Shown here one piece after another: positions 26,470 to 35,117 of a DNA stretch of 64,000 nucleotides. Under the pieces are notes generated by a model, which ran no database searches, was not told the DNA's origin, and saw only the letters and a list, made by a program, of their open reading frames with translations. Origin of the DNA: Bog-473 sp963701955. GTDB lineage: Bacteria > Actinomycetota > Acidimicrobiia > Acidimicrobiales > RAAP-2. The DNA lies in the NCBI GenBank assembly GCA_963701955.1, contig OY969694.1, positions 248,001 through 312,000 of the forward strand. Reading direction: 5' to 3'. The number at the start of each line of letters is the position of its first letter. Within the stretch, counting starts at the first letter, position 1. Position numbers and translations under genes: made by a program.

Positions 26470-27085
26470 CGACTGAGGGCCACAAGCCTGCATCGCAAGA
26501 GTGGCCGGCAACCGAGCGCTGGAAGCCGTTCGCTCCTGTCCTCGGGTGAGAACCGTTCCATTCGTGGACCTCCTGATCGACGACATCACTGTTCGCCGAT
26601 CAGGCTGGTGGTGCAACGACCCCTGGAGGACACATCCGAGGGGGGCAGTCCAGTCCGAGCCGGGGCGCTTCGGTGATCATGCCCTGAGCAAGCAGTTGGA
26701 CCTTCGCCGTCACCCCACGCCGAGAACCTGCATCAGTTGTCGCCGCACTCGACGAGCTTGACGCTCGGATCCGGGTGGAGGACCTCGACCGCGGCCCCCT
26801 GGTGTTCGACCACGACGCAGCGTCGCTGGCGGTGATGACGATGGTGAACCTGACCTGTGCCACGGTCGCCCCCCGCGTCTTCTCGCCGGCTGCAACCCCC
26901 ACCGGCTTCGACGAGCTGATCGGGTCCTCGGTCCGGGTCCAAGTCGGGACCAGGAGATTGCTGTGGTGAGTCTCGAGGACGTCTTCCGGTCCAAAGGGGA
27001 GGTCGGGCGGGACAAGGACGTCAGGGCGGCCTTGGTCATCCGGACCTATCAGAGTGACCAGATCCTTTCCGCAACCCGGATCGGC
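26470..27085. other. Gene-poor stretch containing a nucleotidyltransferase relic
   Basis: Contains the pseudogene at 26707-27049, listed separately. The first 230 bp show nothing recognisable. Confidence 0.5.
26707..27049 (+). pseudogene. Decayed copy of the nucleotidyltransferase toxin gene at 40.1 kb
   Basis: The DNA aligns closely with 40224-40575: both read GCCGAGAACCTGCAT near the start and GGTCATCCGGACCTAT at the end. Residues such as VFDHDAASLAVMTMVNLTC and FSPAATPTGFDELIGSSVRV are conserved with the intact gene. The first 45 codons, including the nucleotidyltransferase active site, are absent, a small deletion is present near 26865, and a one-base deletion near 26955 shifts the frame (QVGTRRLLW then stop). 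No XRE antitoxin gene remains beside it. Confidence 0.85.
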
Positions 27086-27907
27086 CTACACGTGCGCCGT
27101 GGCCATCAGTCGGGTTGCTCGAGTTCGATGCCAGGCGGCGTAGATGCGCCCAAGCCCGTACCACGCTGCGCTGAAGGTACCGACGAAGAATCCGACCGGC
27201 CAGTTCACCTCGTAGGAGCTGGCGAGCGCGGCCCACACGGTGAACAGTGCGATCGCGACCGATCCGACCATTGCAAGGTCGGGTCTGTCGCTGAAGCAGC
27301 GGGCTGCAGCCGGGGGTCCGATCATCAGGGTGAAGATCAAGAGGGCGCCGACAACTGGAACCGTCATCGTGGTGGCGCATGCCAGGACCACCAGGAAGGC
27401 CATCTCAATGCGGTGCGGCCGGATTCCCGTGGCCGCGGCGATCTCGGGCGCAATGGAAGTGAGCATCAGCCGTCGATAGAGGGCAGCAACGACAAGGAGG
27501 CAGACCAGGCCCAGTACCGCCACAGGCAGGATCTTGCTCGAGCTGACGCCAAGGATCTCTCCAAAGAGGAGGGAGTAGATCTGGGGCTCGTACTCGGTGC
27601 TCTGGCTTAGAAATGCGGCGCCCAGGGCCAGCATCATCACGAGGGCGAGCGCCGTGACCACGTCGGACCTCCCTCGTCGGCTGAACGACCCAATGCCGAG
27701 CGCGGCCAGTAGGGAGAAGACTCCCAGGCCGACGAGGGGGTTGATGCCGATGAGATTGGCGCCGGCGGCCCCAGCGAAGGCGCCGTTGGGAATGGCATGC
27801 GCGGGGAACGCCGAACCCCGAAGTACGACGAAGAAGCCGACCACCCCGGCAACGATCGCCACGATGGTCCCGACTTGCCAGGCATTGGCCATGAAGCCGG
27901 AGAACAT
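27086..27907 (-). CDS. Zinc/manganese ABC transporter permease (ABC-3 family), second subunit
   Basis: A 273-aa permease with about eight TM helices (IVAIVAGVVGFFVVLRGSAF; LALVMMLALGAAFLSQSTEY; ILPVAVLGLVCLLVVAALYR; VPVVGALLIFTLMIGPPAAA). The GALLIF...IGPPAAA segment is the family hallmark. It is the last gene of a ZnuABC-like operon; its ATG shares one base with the stop of the first permease gene (TGATG). Two different permease genes suggest a heterodimeric channel, less common than the homodimer of ZnuB. The metal is inferred to be zinc or manganese from the neighbouring binding protein and Fur-family regulator. Confidence 0.9.
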   Translation of the reverse strand: MFSGFMANAWQVGTIVAIVAGVVGFFVVLRGSAFPAHAIPNGAFAGAAGANLIGINPLVGLGVFSLLAALGIGSFSRRGRSDVVTALALVMMLALGAAFLSQSTEYEPQIYSLLFGEILGVSSSKILPVAVLGLVCLLVVAALYRRLMLTSIAPEIAAATGIRPHRIEMAFLVVLACATTMTVPVVGALLIFTLMIGPPAAARCFSDRPDLAMVGSVAIALFTVWAALASSYEVNWPVGFFVGTFSAAWYGLGRIYAAWHRTRATRLMATAHV

Positions 27908-28842
27908 CAGACCACCGCACCGGCCCGTGTGACGTCCTCGCCGCTGGGCGGAGCCGCACCCTGTGGCTGCTCACCCACGTCACGGCGACCCGTGAATCGG
28001 CGGAGGGCGGGGAGGCCAGAGGCGAGATACGAGATGAACACGATGGCCACGATGAAGAAGCTGACGGGGAGGCCTTGGCTCGACGGGTCCCAATAGGCGC
28101 TGTCGTAGGCGAAGAGGATGCCGATCCAGGTCGTCGAGATCCCGAGGATGCAGGCGGTCACCATCGCCGAGCGCACGCTCCGGCTGAGACGCAGGGCGGT
28201 CGCGGCGGGCCCGATGAGCAAAGCCGTCGAGAGGATTGACCCAATGGCGATGGACGACAAACCGACCGAGACGGCAAGAGCGAGCATGAACATTAGGCCG
28301 ACCGTGCGCAGGCCGATTCCCCGAGCCGAGGCGAGCTCCACGCTGACCGAGCTCAACAACAGCGGTCGGTGGATCACGCCGATGACGATCAGCGTCACGA
28401 TGCTGAGGAAGACGATGGCGGGAACGGTCGATGGGTCAACGGTGAAGATCGACCCGAAGAGAATCTGCTGGGTGGCGCCCGTTGTCGCACTGCTGGTCGT
28501 GTCCAGGTAGAGGAACAGCGCAGAAAGGCCCGTCGCCGTCCCGAGCACGATGCCCGTCGCCACGTCCCGACTCCGCGCCCGCTCGACGCCGATCAATTCC
28601 ATTGCCCCTCCGCCAACGATTCCGCCGGCGATGAACCCCGTCAGCGGGCTGAGTCCGAGGAGGAAGGCGCCGGAGCCTCCCGTGGTTGCGACATCGGTTA
28701 GCGCATGGCCGGCGAAGGACTGGCTCCTGACGACGGTGAAGATGCCCACGATCGCCGAGACGATCGCCGTGACCGCCCCGATCTCGGCCGCAGTGTGGAC
28801 CGGTCCACTCGAGAAGAAACCCGGCTCGAAGAGAAGATGCAT
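27907..28842 (-). CDS. Zinc/manganese ABC transporter permease (ABC-3 family), first subunit
   Basis: A 311-aa ABC-3 permease. Helices include IGAVTAIVSAIVGIFTVVRS (preceding SFAGHALTDVATTGGSGAFL), VPAIVFLSIVTLIVIGVIHR and VGLSSIAIGSILSTALLIGP. The FAGHALTD and LIGPAATA motifs are those of ZnuB/MntB-type channels. A C-terminal hydrophilic tail of about 30 residues has no recognised role. It begins 6 nt after the ATPase stop and overlaps the next permease gene, so the order is binding protein, ATPase, permease, permease, all tightly packed. Confidence 0.9.
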   Translation of the reverse strand: MHLLFEPGFFSSGPVHTAAEIGAVTAIVSAIVGIFTVVRSQSFAGHALTDVATTGGSGAFLLGLSPLTGFIAGGIVGGGAMELIGVERARSRDVATGIVLGTATGLSALFLYLDTTSSATTGATQQILFGSIFTVDPSTVPAIVFLSIVTLIVIGVIHRPLLLSSVSVELASARGIGLRTVGLMFMLALAVSVGLSSIAIGSILSTALLIGPAATALRLSRSVRSAMVTACILGISTTWIGILFAYDSAYWDPSSQGLPVSFFIVAIVFISYLASGLPALRRFTGRRDVGEQPQGAAPPSGEDVTRAGAVV

Positions 28843-28848
28843 CCCGAC

Positions 28849-29670
28849 TCAGGCAACCGTTAGGGGCGGGTGATCGGGTATGTCACCAACCTCTGCACCA
28901 GGCTCGGCCACGACGAGCACCCGGCCGTGCAGTTTGAGCACGTCGACATGGTGCCCGTAGAGCTTGCTGAGGACCTCGGAGCGTACGACCTCGTCGGCGG
29001 TACCGCTTGCCGCCTTTCCCTTCGTGACGTAGACGATCCGATCCATGACCGGCAACAGGGCGTTCATCTCGTGTGCGGACAGGAGGATGGCCACCTGATT
29101 GTCGCTTGCCACCCGATGCAACAGGGTCACGATCTCTTGGACACTCTTCGGATCGAGGTTGGCCAGCGGCTCGTCGAGAAGGAGGAGTTTCGGTCGACTG
29201 ATCAGCGCATGGGCGATCAGGACCCTCTGCTGTTCCCCACCCGAAAGGGTGCCCACTCGAGCATCGGCAAAGAGCCCGGCGTCGACGTCTTCCAACACTT
29301 TCTCGACCAAATCGCGCTGCTGCTTGGTGCGCCGGCCGAAGCCGTAGCGGTGGGCATCGAGACCGAGAGCCACCAGGTCGCGGGCTCGGATCGGGATGTC
29401 GGGATCGAGCACCACCTTCTGGGGGACATAGCCCAGAGAACGTCCGCGACCCGTCGGCGACTCGCCGATCACGCGGACCCGACCTGCATCGGGTCGTTGC
29501 AGTCCGAGAATGATCCGTAAGAGGGTTGTCTTTCCAACGCCGTTGGACCCGATCAGTCCGGTGAACTCTCCCTGGCGGATCTGAAACGAGACGTCGTCGA
29601 GGATCTGCCGACCCGAGAACGAGACCCCGACACCCTCGACCTCGAGGACGGGCGGCGAGAGTTCGCTCAT
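28849..29670 (-). CDS. Zinc/manganese ABC transporter ATP-binding protein (ZnuC-like)
   Basis: A 273-aa ABC ATPase with Walker A GSNGVGKTTLL, Q-loop YVPQK, signature LSGGEQQRVLIA, Walker B LLLLDEPLANLD and H-loop LSAHEMN. VPQKVVLD and the SRPKLLLLDEP segment match ZnuC/MntA-type importers. The C-terminal HHVDVLKLHGRVLVVAE region includes a His pair. Its ATG overlaps the stop of the solute-binding gene (ATGA), indicating coupling. It would energise metal import through the two permeases downstream. Confidence 0.92.
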   Translation of the reverse strand: MSELSPPVLEVEGVGVSFSGRQILDDVSFQIRQGEFTGLIGSNGVGKTTLLRIILGLQRPDAGRVRVIGESPTGRGRSLGYVPQKVVLDPDIPIRARDLVALGLDAHRYGFGRRTKQQRDLVEKVLEDVDAGLFADARVGTLSGGEQQRVLIAHALISRPKLLLLDEPLANLDPKSVQEIVTLLHRVASDNQVAILLSAHEMNALLPVMDRIVYVTKGKAASGTADEVVRSEVLSKLYGHHVDVLKLHGRVLVVAEPGAEVGDIPDHPPLTVA

Positions 29671-30632
29671 AGGTGCTCGGTCGAGGTCCGGTGCACCACG
29701 GCTGCCTTTATGGCCTCGACCTCGGCCAGCATCCAGGACTGGTAGTTGTAGCCCGGCGTCGGCATCGTCTCATAGACACCGACGACGGGCACACCGGTGG
29801 ATTGCGCCGTCTGCCGGATCGAGGTCGTGAGCGAGTCCACCACCTGTTGGTTGTAACAGAAGACCTTCACGGAGTGCTTGGTGAAGAAGCCCTTCTCGAG
29901 GGTGATGTCTTCGGGTGCGGGATCGACGCCATTCATGATGTCGGCCTGGAACACGAACGGGGTCAGGTTCTTCATCCCCATGGCGGAGAGGAGATAATCG
30001 GCCACCGGTTCGGTCGTGGCGACCGGGGTTCCGGCGTACTTTGCCTTGAAGGCGGCGATGGCATTCAGCCAAGGCTTCAGCGACGCGTCGAAGGACTCCA
30101 TTCTCGCCCGGAAGTACGCCCTGTGGCTCGGCTGGAGCTCCGAGAGATCCGCCGCCATGACCTTCGCCACGGCCGGCATCGTCTTCGGGTCGTACCAAAG
30201 GTGCGGGTTCGGGGTGCTGTCCGAGAGCCCGAGGACGTGTTGTGCCACGATGACCTTGCGACTCTGGCTCGGTGTGGCCGATTCGATGTCGTTCATGAAG
30301 CTGTCGTAGCCAACGCCGTTTTGGACGATGAGTTCGGCCTGGCTCACTTCCTGCGCCACGCTCGTGCTCGCTTCATAGGTGTGGGGGTCGGTGTTGGGGT
30401 TGTTGAGAATGGAGGACACCTCGACGTACCTTCCCCCGATCTGGCTCAGCACGTTGGCATACTCGTTCTCGGTGCCCACCGCGTGGATCACTCCTGAACT
30501 GGTGCTGCTCGCGACGGCGACAGACGTACCGCCGGCACAGAGGAGGGCCATCGCGAGGATTGCCGACGCCACAGCACGCCTTGCCAGGCGGGGTGCCTTG
30601 AACACTGTTGCCATTGGGAATGGAGTGGTCAT
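29667..30632 (-). CDS. Metal ABC transporter substrate-binding protein (ZnuA/cluster A-I)
   Basis: A 321-aa exported protein with an N-terminal signal (RAVASAILAMALLCAGGTSV then AVASS). Metal ligand positions of the cluster A-I family are visible: His in NNPNTDPHTYE, His in NPHLWYDPKTM, Glu in ATTEPVADYLL, and a late acidic/His region. The His-rich flexible loop typical of many ZnuA proteins is absent. It captures zinc or manganese outside the membrane and hands it to the permeases. The lipobox is weak (ALLC), so it may be soluble or secreted rather than a lipoprotein. It is the first gene of the operon; a palindrome near 30655 lies just upstream, opposite the Fur-family gene. Confidence 0.9.
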   Translation of the reverse strand: MTTPFPMATVFKAPRLARRAVASAILAMALLCAGGTSVAVASSTSSGVIHAVGTENEYANVLSQIGGRYVEVSSILNNPNTDPHTYEASTSVAQEVSQAELIVQNGVGYDSFMNDIESATPSQSRKVIVAQHVLGLSDSTPNPHLWYDPKTMPAVAKVMAADLSELQPSHRAYFRARMESFDASLKPWLNAIAAFKAKYAGTPVATTEPVADYLLSAMGMKNLTPFVFQADIMNGVDPAPEDITLEKGFFTKHSVKVFCYNQQVVDSLTTSIRQTAQSTGVPVVGVYETMPTPGYNYQSWMLAEVEAIKAAVVHRTSTEHL

Positions 30633-30647
30633 AGAGGTAATCTAGAC

Positions 30648-30662
30648 TGAGACTGAGTCTCA
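30648..30662. promoter_or_regulatory. Palindrome between metal-uptake operon and Fur-family gene, candidate Zur box
   Basis: TGAGACT-G-AGTCTCA is a perfect 15-bp palindrome, embedded in AT-rich sequence (TCTAGA before, ATTACAACTGAGAT after) 16 bp upstream of the binding-protein start. Fur/Zur proteins bind palindromes of this size that start with TGA and end with TCA. Regulation of the uptake operon by the neighbouring Fur-family protein is inferred. Confidence 0.6.
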
Positions 30663-30753
30663 TTACAACTGAGATTCGGGCCCGCTACCCTGGACAGGGG
30701 GAGGGGCTCGGCGGGGTGCGACCCCCCGCTTACATTCGGAGGAGGAGAGAGCG

Positions 30754-31248
30754 ATGGCGGGCCCGGCGTCCCAGCAGCATGTGGTGGACGACGACTTGCA
30801 CGACCTCGTCGAGGCGTGCCTCAGACGTGCTGACCAGCGCTATACCCCCGGTCGACGGGCAATCGTGGAGCTCCTGGCCGCCCACGGCCATCCGGTCAGC
30901 ATCTCCGACATCGCCGCACGACTTCCCGAGGTGCCGAGGAGCTCCGCCTACCGGCACCTCGTTGATCTTCAGGGCGCGGGGGTCGTTCGGCGGATTGCTG
31001 CCAGTGACGAATTTGCCCGATTCGAGCTCGCCGAGGATCTGACCGAGCACCATCACCACCTGCTCTGCACGAGCTGTGGCCGGGTCATCGACGTGACACC
31101 GACCCGAGCATTCGAGCGAACCGTCGCCAAGGTGGTGCAGGAGCTCGCCGCCCAAGAGGACTTTCACCCGACCTCTCACGCTCTGGACGTGATCGGACGC
31201 TGCTCGAGCTGCGAAGAGCTTCAGCGACCGCTGCCCGCAGCCCATTGA
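30754..31248 (+). CDS. Fur-family metalloregulator (Zur-like)
   Basis: A 164-aa winged-helix regulator. The DNA-binding half shows RYTPGRRAIVELLAAHGHPV and RLPEVPRSSAYRHLVDLQGA; the dimerisation half carries the H-rich HHHHLLCTSCGRVIDVTP and CSSCEELQ, giving the two CxxC pairs of a structural zinc site. The location beside a ZnuABC-like operon suggests zinc sensing (Zur), though manganese (Mur) cannot be excluded. ATG 30754 follows GGAGGAGAG. It diverges from the uptake operon; the palindrome between them probably serves both. Confidence 0.92.
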   Translation: MAGPASQQHVVDDDLHDLVEACLRRADQRYTPGRRAIVELLAAHGHPVSISDIAARLPEVPRSSAYRHLVDLQGAGVVRRIAASDEFARFELAEDLTEHHHHLLCTSCGRVIDVTPTRAFERTVAKVVQELAAQEDFHPTSHALDVIGRCSSCEELQRPLPAAH

Positions 31249-31257
31249 TGCCTCATG

Positions 31258-33222
31258 TCATGAGCTGATATCCATGATGGCCGCCTCCACGATCTGAATG
31301 TCAGGCGGCTGAATGGCCAGCGGTCCCCCCGCCACCGGGACCTGCCAGACCATCGTCACGTACGGAGTCGGCATCTGCACGGTGCCTGCGGCGCACGGTG
31401 CCACACCAGTGACCTGGAACACAGGCTCAGTCGATGCCGTGGACGGACCACACACGTTGGTGCGCTGATGCCATTGGACGAGCGGTCCGTATGGCATCGG
31501 CGCTTTAGCAAGGGTGGTTGGCAGGACGTACATCGCGGCAGCGAGCACGTCTGCCCCGCTCGGCGTTTGGGCATAGACCAGCCCGTCGATCGACTGCGGA
31601 TCGAGCGTTCTCTTCGCGGCCGCGTTGGCGGCAACAATCGAGGGGTTCACGTAGTACACGACGGGGTAGTCCGTCGGTGACACCGGAACGTATCCGGCAG
31701 CCACCGCCTCGGAGGCGTTGGCGTATCGTGCCGCCGCCTCTGTGGTGTTCTGCACGTACTGCGTGGCGTTGATCTGCTGGGAGAACGTGGGCTCCGACGC
31801 GCACCCGTTCGCGGCCATGTGAATGTCAGTGGGCCCGTTGGCGCCCTGGGCCAGGAGCTCCTGGGCTTCTGCCGTCGGCAGCGCGGGACCGGTGTAGTGC
31901 CAGTTGGCCTTGGTCGTGTTGAGCCCGGCCGCCGCGCTGGCGTCGGCACCGTTCATGTTCATGCCGGTGCCGGGCCCGGCCATGATCATGTTCGGCGTGT
32001 TCTGGACGTCGAGCCCAGTTCGTGGGGCACCGTTGTTCCCTCTGGTACAGGTGGCAGTTGTGGCGGTCCCCCCGCTGGAACCCGACATCGACGACCCGGC
32101 CATCCCGGTCATGCCGGACATGGCGGTGCTCGAGGACTCCTGGGCCGCAGCTGGGTAGGCGGCGCTGAGGAACATGCCGGCCACGAGGGCCACCAAGCCC
32201 CCCAGAACCGCTACGGGATACTCGAAGAGTGCGCGCGAGAACGGAGAGCGCCACGTCGCCGGATCGGGCAGCACGGCGGGCACCATCGCCAGCGCCAGGA
32301 GCACGATGAGAGGTCCGGAGTTCGGGTCGGTCCCCGAACCGGTGAAGATGCCACCGAGGCCCTGGCCGCTGACCCAGAAGAAGGTCGCCAACAGTCCGCC
32401 TCCGGCGAGGAAGAGTGTCGGACGACGGAACACCAGGGGCCCGAACCCAACGATCAGAGAGCCGATGGCCAGCAGCCACGTGGTCCAGACACCGGCCGTG
32501 CCGAAGTGGTTGCCAAAGCTGTTCAGAAAGTGTGAGTACGCGCTCGGCTCGCCCGATGACATGCCCGTGATGGCGCTCGACACCGAGGTCGGGGTGCGAT
32601 TGTTCGGCAGCAAGAACAGGATCGCAGCCAGCGACCAATACCCGCACCACACGAGCAGGGGCGTCGTCGCTCCCCCGATTCCCCCTGCGGCGGCCGAGGA
32701 AGCAATGCCGGCCTTTGGCTCCGATGCTGCGTCTTGCTCGGCCAAAGCCGACCGCGGCCATGCCATCAGGCCGATGAGCCCGTAGAGGAACACCGATCCC
32801 GGTGCACCGGTCAGGGCCGAAGCCGATCCGGTGAAGAGCTGGCCGAGGCCTTCCCCAAAGAACCAGACACCGACGACCCAGAAGAACGACACGACCAGGG
32901 CCGGACGTACGGACCTCCGGAACAGCAGACCGGCGCCGATGGCCACCTGAATGAGGGCGAAAAACGTGTTCCAGACAGCCACGTGGGGCCCCACGAAGTT
33001 GCCCACGTTGGTGATGATCCAGCGGATGACGTCGGGCTGGTTGCTCGCATTGTTGAGCAGGTAGGTCGAGGTGAAGCTGCTGCGGAACATGTACGGCTGG
33101 AACTGCAGGCCGGCGTCGAGGAGCCAGAACAGTCCCAAGACGATCTGGAGGATGCGCTGTGTTCGCACGAGCCGGAAGTCTCTGCGTCTCGTGACGACCG
33201 GGGATTCCGTGACGTCATCCAT
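31258..33222 (-). CDS. Uncharacterised 654-aa polytopic membrane protein with Met-rich linker and exported C-terminal domain
   Basis: About nine TM helices fill residues 1-360. They form two related halves: FFWVVGVWFFGEGLGQLFTG (then SASALTGAPG) in the first and TFFWVSGQGLGGIFTGSGTD in the second, so the membrane part arose by duplication. A Met/Ser/Gly-rich segment (AMSGMTGMAGSSMSGSSGG, later MIMAGPGTGMNMNG) links it to an exported domain of about 230 residues with NATQYVQNTTEAAARYANAS, YPVVYYVNP, ADVLAAAMYVLP, VQWHQRTNVC and several paired Cys. I recall that last domain only from unannotated actinobacterial proteins. Met-rich motifs, His and Cys suggest copper handling, which the upstream sco and ctaG genes support. 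It starts 103 nt after sco. ATG 33222 has GGGGAAG upstream. Confidence 0.75.
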   Translation of the reverse strand: MDDVTESPVVTRRRDFRLVRTQRILQIVLGLFWLLDAGLQFQPYMFRSSFTSTYLLNNASNQPDVIRWIITNVGNFVGPHVAVWNTFFALIQVAIGAGLLFRRSVRPALVVSFFWVVGVWFFGEGLGQLFTGSASALTGAPGSVFLYGLIGLMAWPRSALAEQDAASEPKAGIASSAAAGGIGGATTPLLVWCGYWSLAAILFLLPNNRTPTSVSSAITGMSSGEPSAYSHFLNSFGNHFGTAGVWTTWLLAIGSLIVGFGPLVFRRPTLFLAGGGLLATFFWVSGQGLGGIFTGSGTDPNSGPLIVLLALAMVPAVLPDPATWRSPFSRALFEYPVAVLGGLVALVAGMFLSAAYPAAAQESSSTAMSGMTGMAGSSMSGSSGGTATTATCTRGNNGAPRTGLDVQNTPNMIMAGPGTGMNMNGADASAAAGLNTTKANWHYTGPALPTAEAQELLAQGANGPTDIHMAANGCASEPTFSQQINATQYVQNTTEAAARYANASEAVAAGYVPVSPTDYPVVYYVNPSIVAANAAAKRTLDPQSIDGLVYAQTPSGADVLAAAMYVLPTTLAKAPMPYGPLVQWHQRTNVCGPSTASTEPVFQVTGVAPCAAGTVQMPTPYVTMVWQVPVAGGPLAIQPPDIQIVEAAIMDISS

Positions 33223-33324
33223 GGTTCGTCTTCCCCTTTTGGATAGATCCAAGTCTGTCCTGCCTCACATGGCCGTACGGAGCAACGCGGCTCCCAGATG
33301 TGAGGCGCCGGCGGTCAGGTCCCG

Positions 33325-34122
33325 TCACGTACTCGCTCCGCCCGGGATGTTCCGCCCGACCAGCCAGCTGATGGACTGCAGTGCATCAGCGAGTGTCCAG
33401 TTCGGGTTGGCCTGGTGGTCGAGGTTCTGGAGCCCGCCGTCGTTGAGCAGGTTCGTCAGGTTCTTGTCCAGGTGCCCGTGCAGATTGGGCGGAGTCGAAT
33501 CGCTGAATCGCTCGTGCCCCGAGGGATCGATCAGGAAGTACCCGTCGGTGTGATTGACGTCGTAGGTGAGCGGTGTGCCGGTGAACCAGTCGATCTTGGC
33601 CGGCCGGTCCTCGGGGACGATCTCCACCGAGACTCCGAGGAACTTCCAGAGCGTGTCGAGGTTGGCCGAGGTCCCGGTCAGCATGGGCCAGTCCGCTCCG
33701 AACTCCTTCGAGTAGGCGGTGAGGCGGGCCGGCGTGTCGCGTCCGGGGTCGACGGTGATCTCCATGAAGACGACTTTCTTGCCGAGTCCGGCGGCGTCGA
33801 CGTCTCGCTGCAGCGCGATGAACGCACCGGTGACCAGGGGGCACTCGTCCTGGCACAGGCTCAAGAAGGGAGCCATGACGATGTATTTGCCCCGGTAGGC
33901 GGCGAGCGACGTCGGAGCACCGGATGAGGAGATCAGGGGGACGTCAGGAATCGAACGGTTCACCACGTTGCCCTGGCTGGCGGGTGGCGGGGGTGGGTCA
34001 CCCGAGCTCCCGCACGCGGCCAACGTCGCGGGGACACAGAGGAGGGCGATCAGCGGCACATATGCCCTGCGGATGGCTCGGGCGCGACCGGCCGATCGTC
34101 GCGATTCTTGAGATGGCGTCAC
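33325..34122 (-). CDS. SCO1/SenC/PrrC-family copper chaperone lipoprotein
   Basis: A 265-aa lipoprotein: basic start, hydrophobic stretch (AYVPLIALLCVPATLAAC) with lipobox LAAC, Pro-rich linker, then a thioredoxin fold. The copper-binding CxxxC is present (FLSLCQDECPLVTGAF), as is a distal His region (VNHTDGYFLIDPSG). SCO proteins deliver copper to the CuA centre of cytochrome c oxidase. The C-terminal extension of 50 residues (NLTNLLNDGGLQNLDHQANP) is longer than usual. GTG 34122 overlaps the ctaG stop (GTGA). Part of a ctaG-sco-membrane protein operon. Confidence 0.92.
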   Translation of the reverse strand: MTPSQESRRSAGRARAIRRAYVPLIALLCVPATLAACGSSGDPPPPPASQGNVVNRSIPDVPLISSSGAPTSLAAYRGKYIVMAPFLSLCQDECPLVTGAFIALQRDVDAAGLGKKVVFMEITVDPGRDTPARLTAYSKEFGADWPMLTGTSANLDTLWKFLGVSVEIVPEDRPAKIDWFTGTPLTYDVNHTDGYFLIDPSGHERFSDSTPPNLHGHLDKNLTNLLNDGGLQNLDHQANPNWTLADALQSISWLVGRNIPGGAST

Positions 34123-35030
34123 GGAGCGGTCTCCCCGTCTCCGACGAGCTGGAGCGTGGCCGAGGCATCGAGTTCGCGGTCGATGCGTGCCGCCCTTCGC
34201 TCGTCCATGTGCATCCAGCGCAACGCCACGGGGATCATGGGCCAGAGCATCAAGGTGTCGCCGACGACCCACATGATGTCGCCGCCCACGTGGAGATCGA
34301 CGACGTAGGAGGGCCCCCAGGTCCGGTGGGTGGCGAAGTAGGCGGGGAACATCTCGTGGGAGGCCTGCGCCAGTGAAAGTCCCGTGAAGGTGTCGATGGG
34401 GATGGCCAGGAACAGATAGAAGAACTGCAGGGCCGGGTGCAGGCGGTAGCAGTTGGGGTCCGAACCGAAGATCTGGCGCCAGAAGAGATACCCGACGGCG
34501 AGGAAGGCCAAGTGCTCGGCGTTGTGGACGCTCTCGTGCGTGAGCGTGTAGTTGTACCAAACGGTGAGATGCGTGATCGGGATGAGCACGGCGTAGACCA
34601 CGAAGGCAACGGCGGGGTGGCCGAAGAACTTGGCCACCGTGGAGCGCAGCGCCCCCGTCACGACGATGTGGGCGGTGCCCGTGGTGGCACGCCACGCCAG
34701 GTCGAGGGGGGACGAGATGGCGAAGAGCGGAGCGGCCACCATGATCAGAAGGATGTGCTGGACCATGTGGTCCCAGAAGAGCTCCCCGTCGTAGACGCCA
34801 ACGAAACTGAAGATGGCAATCCCGGTCGTGATCAAGGCGCCGAGGAAGGCCACCGTCTTGCCGACGGCCCACCGGTGACGGGGATGCAGGGCGTTGTTGC
34901 GCCGCACCCCCCACAGATAAAGAGCGAGGGCGACTGCGATCATCGCCACGGGGACGAAGTCGAACTGGGTGGAGGTGAACTCCGAGCCTCGCAGGGGCAG
35001 GAGCGGTGCGTCGTAGAGGGTGGCGATCAC
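34119..35030 (-). CDS. ctaG: CtaG-type cytochrome c oxidase assembly / copper membrane protein
   Basis: A 303-aa caa3-CtaG family protein with seven or so TM helices. Typical motifs: MVQHILLIMVAAPLFAISSP, LTVWYNYTLTHESVHNAEHL, YRLHPALQFFYLFLAIPIDT, GGDIMWVVGDTLMLWPMIPV. Several of these contain His/Met likely to bind copper, as in CtaG/YcnJ-related proteins needed for oxidase maturation. GTG 35030 is chosen; in-frame upstream codons run into the operator palindrome. It leads an operon with sco and the 654-aa membrane gene, and diverges from a BlaI repressor gene. Confidence 0.9.
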   Translation of the reverse strand: MIATLYDAPLLPLRGSEFTSTQFDFVPVAMIAVALALYLWGVRRNNALHPRHRWAVGKTVAFLGALITTGIAIFSFVGVYDGELFWDHMVQHILLIMVAAPLFAISSPLDLAWRATTGTAHIVVTGALRSTVAKFFGHPAVAFVVYAVLIPITHLTVWYNYTLTHESVHNAEHLAFLAVGYLFWRQIFGSDPNCYRLHPALQFFYLFLAIPIDTFTGLSLAQASHEMFPAYFATHRTWGPSYVVDLHVGGDIMWVVGDTLMLWPMIPVALRWMHMDERRAARIDRELDASATLQLVGDGETAP

Positions 35031-35044
35031 CCCATGGACGGTAC

Positions 35045-35061
35045 TACTACACTGTGTAGTA
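35045..35061. promoter_or_regulatory. BlaI/MecI/CopY-type operator palindrome
   Basis: TACTACAC-T-GTGTAGTA is a perfect 17-bp palindrome with the TACA/TGTA core recognised by BlaI, MecI and CopY repressors. It lies 15 bp before the ctaG start and 57 bp before blaI. The AT-rich TATATAAAG directly after it resembles a -10 element, so repressor binding should block both directions. Operator identity is inferred from family knowledge. Confidence 0.78.
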
Positions 35062-35117
35062 TATAAAGTCACCCTGGCATCCGGCGTCCGCGAGACTTTC
35101 GACATGAGGCGAAGGCG

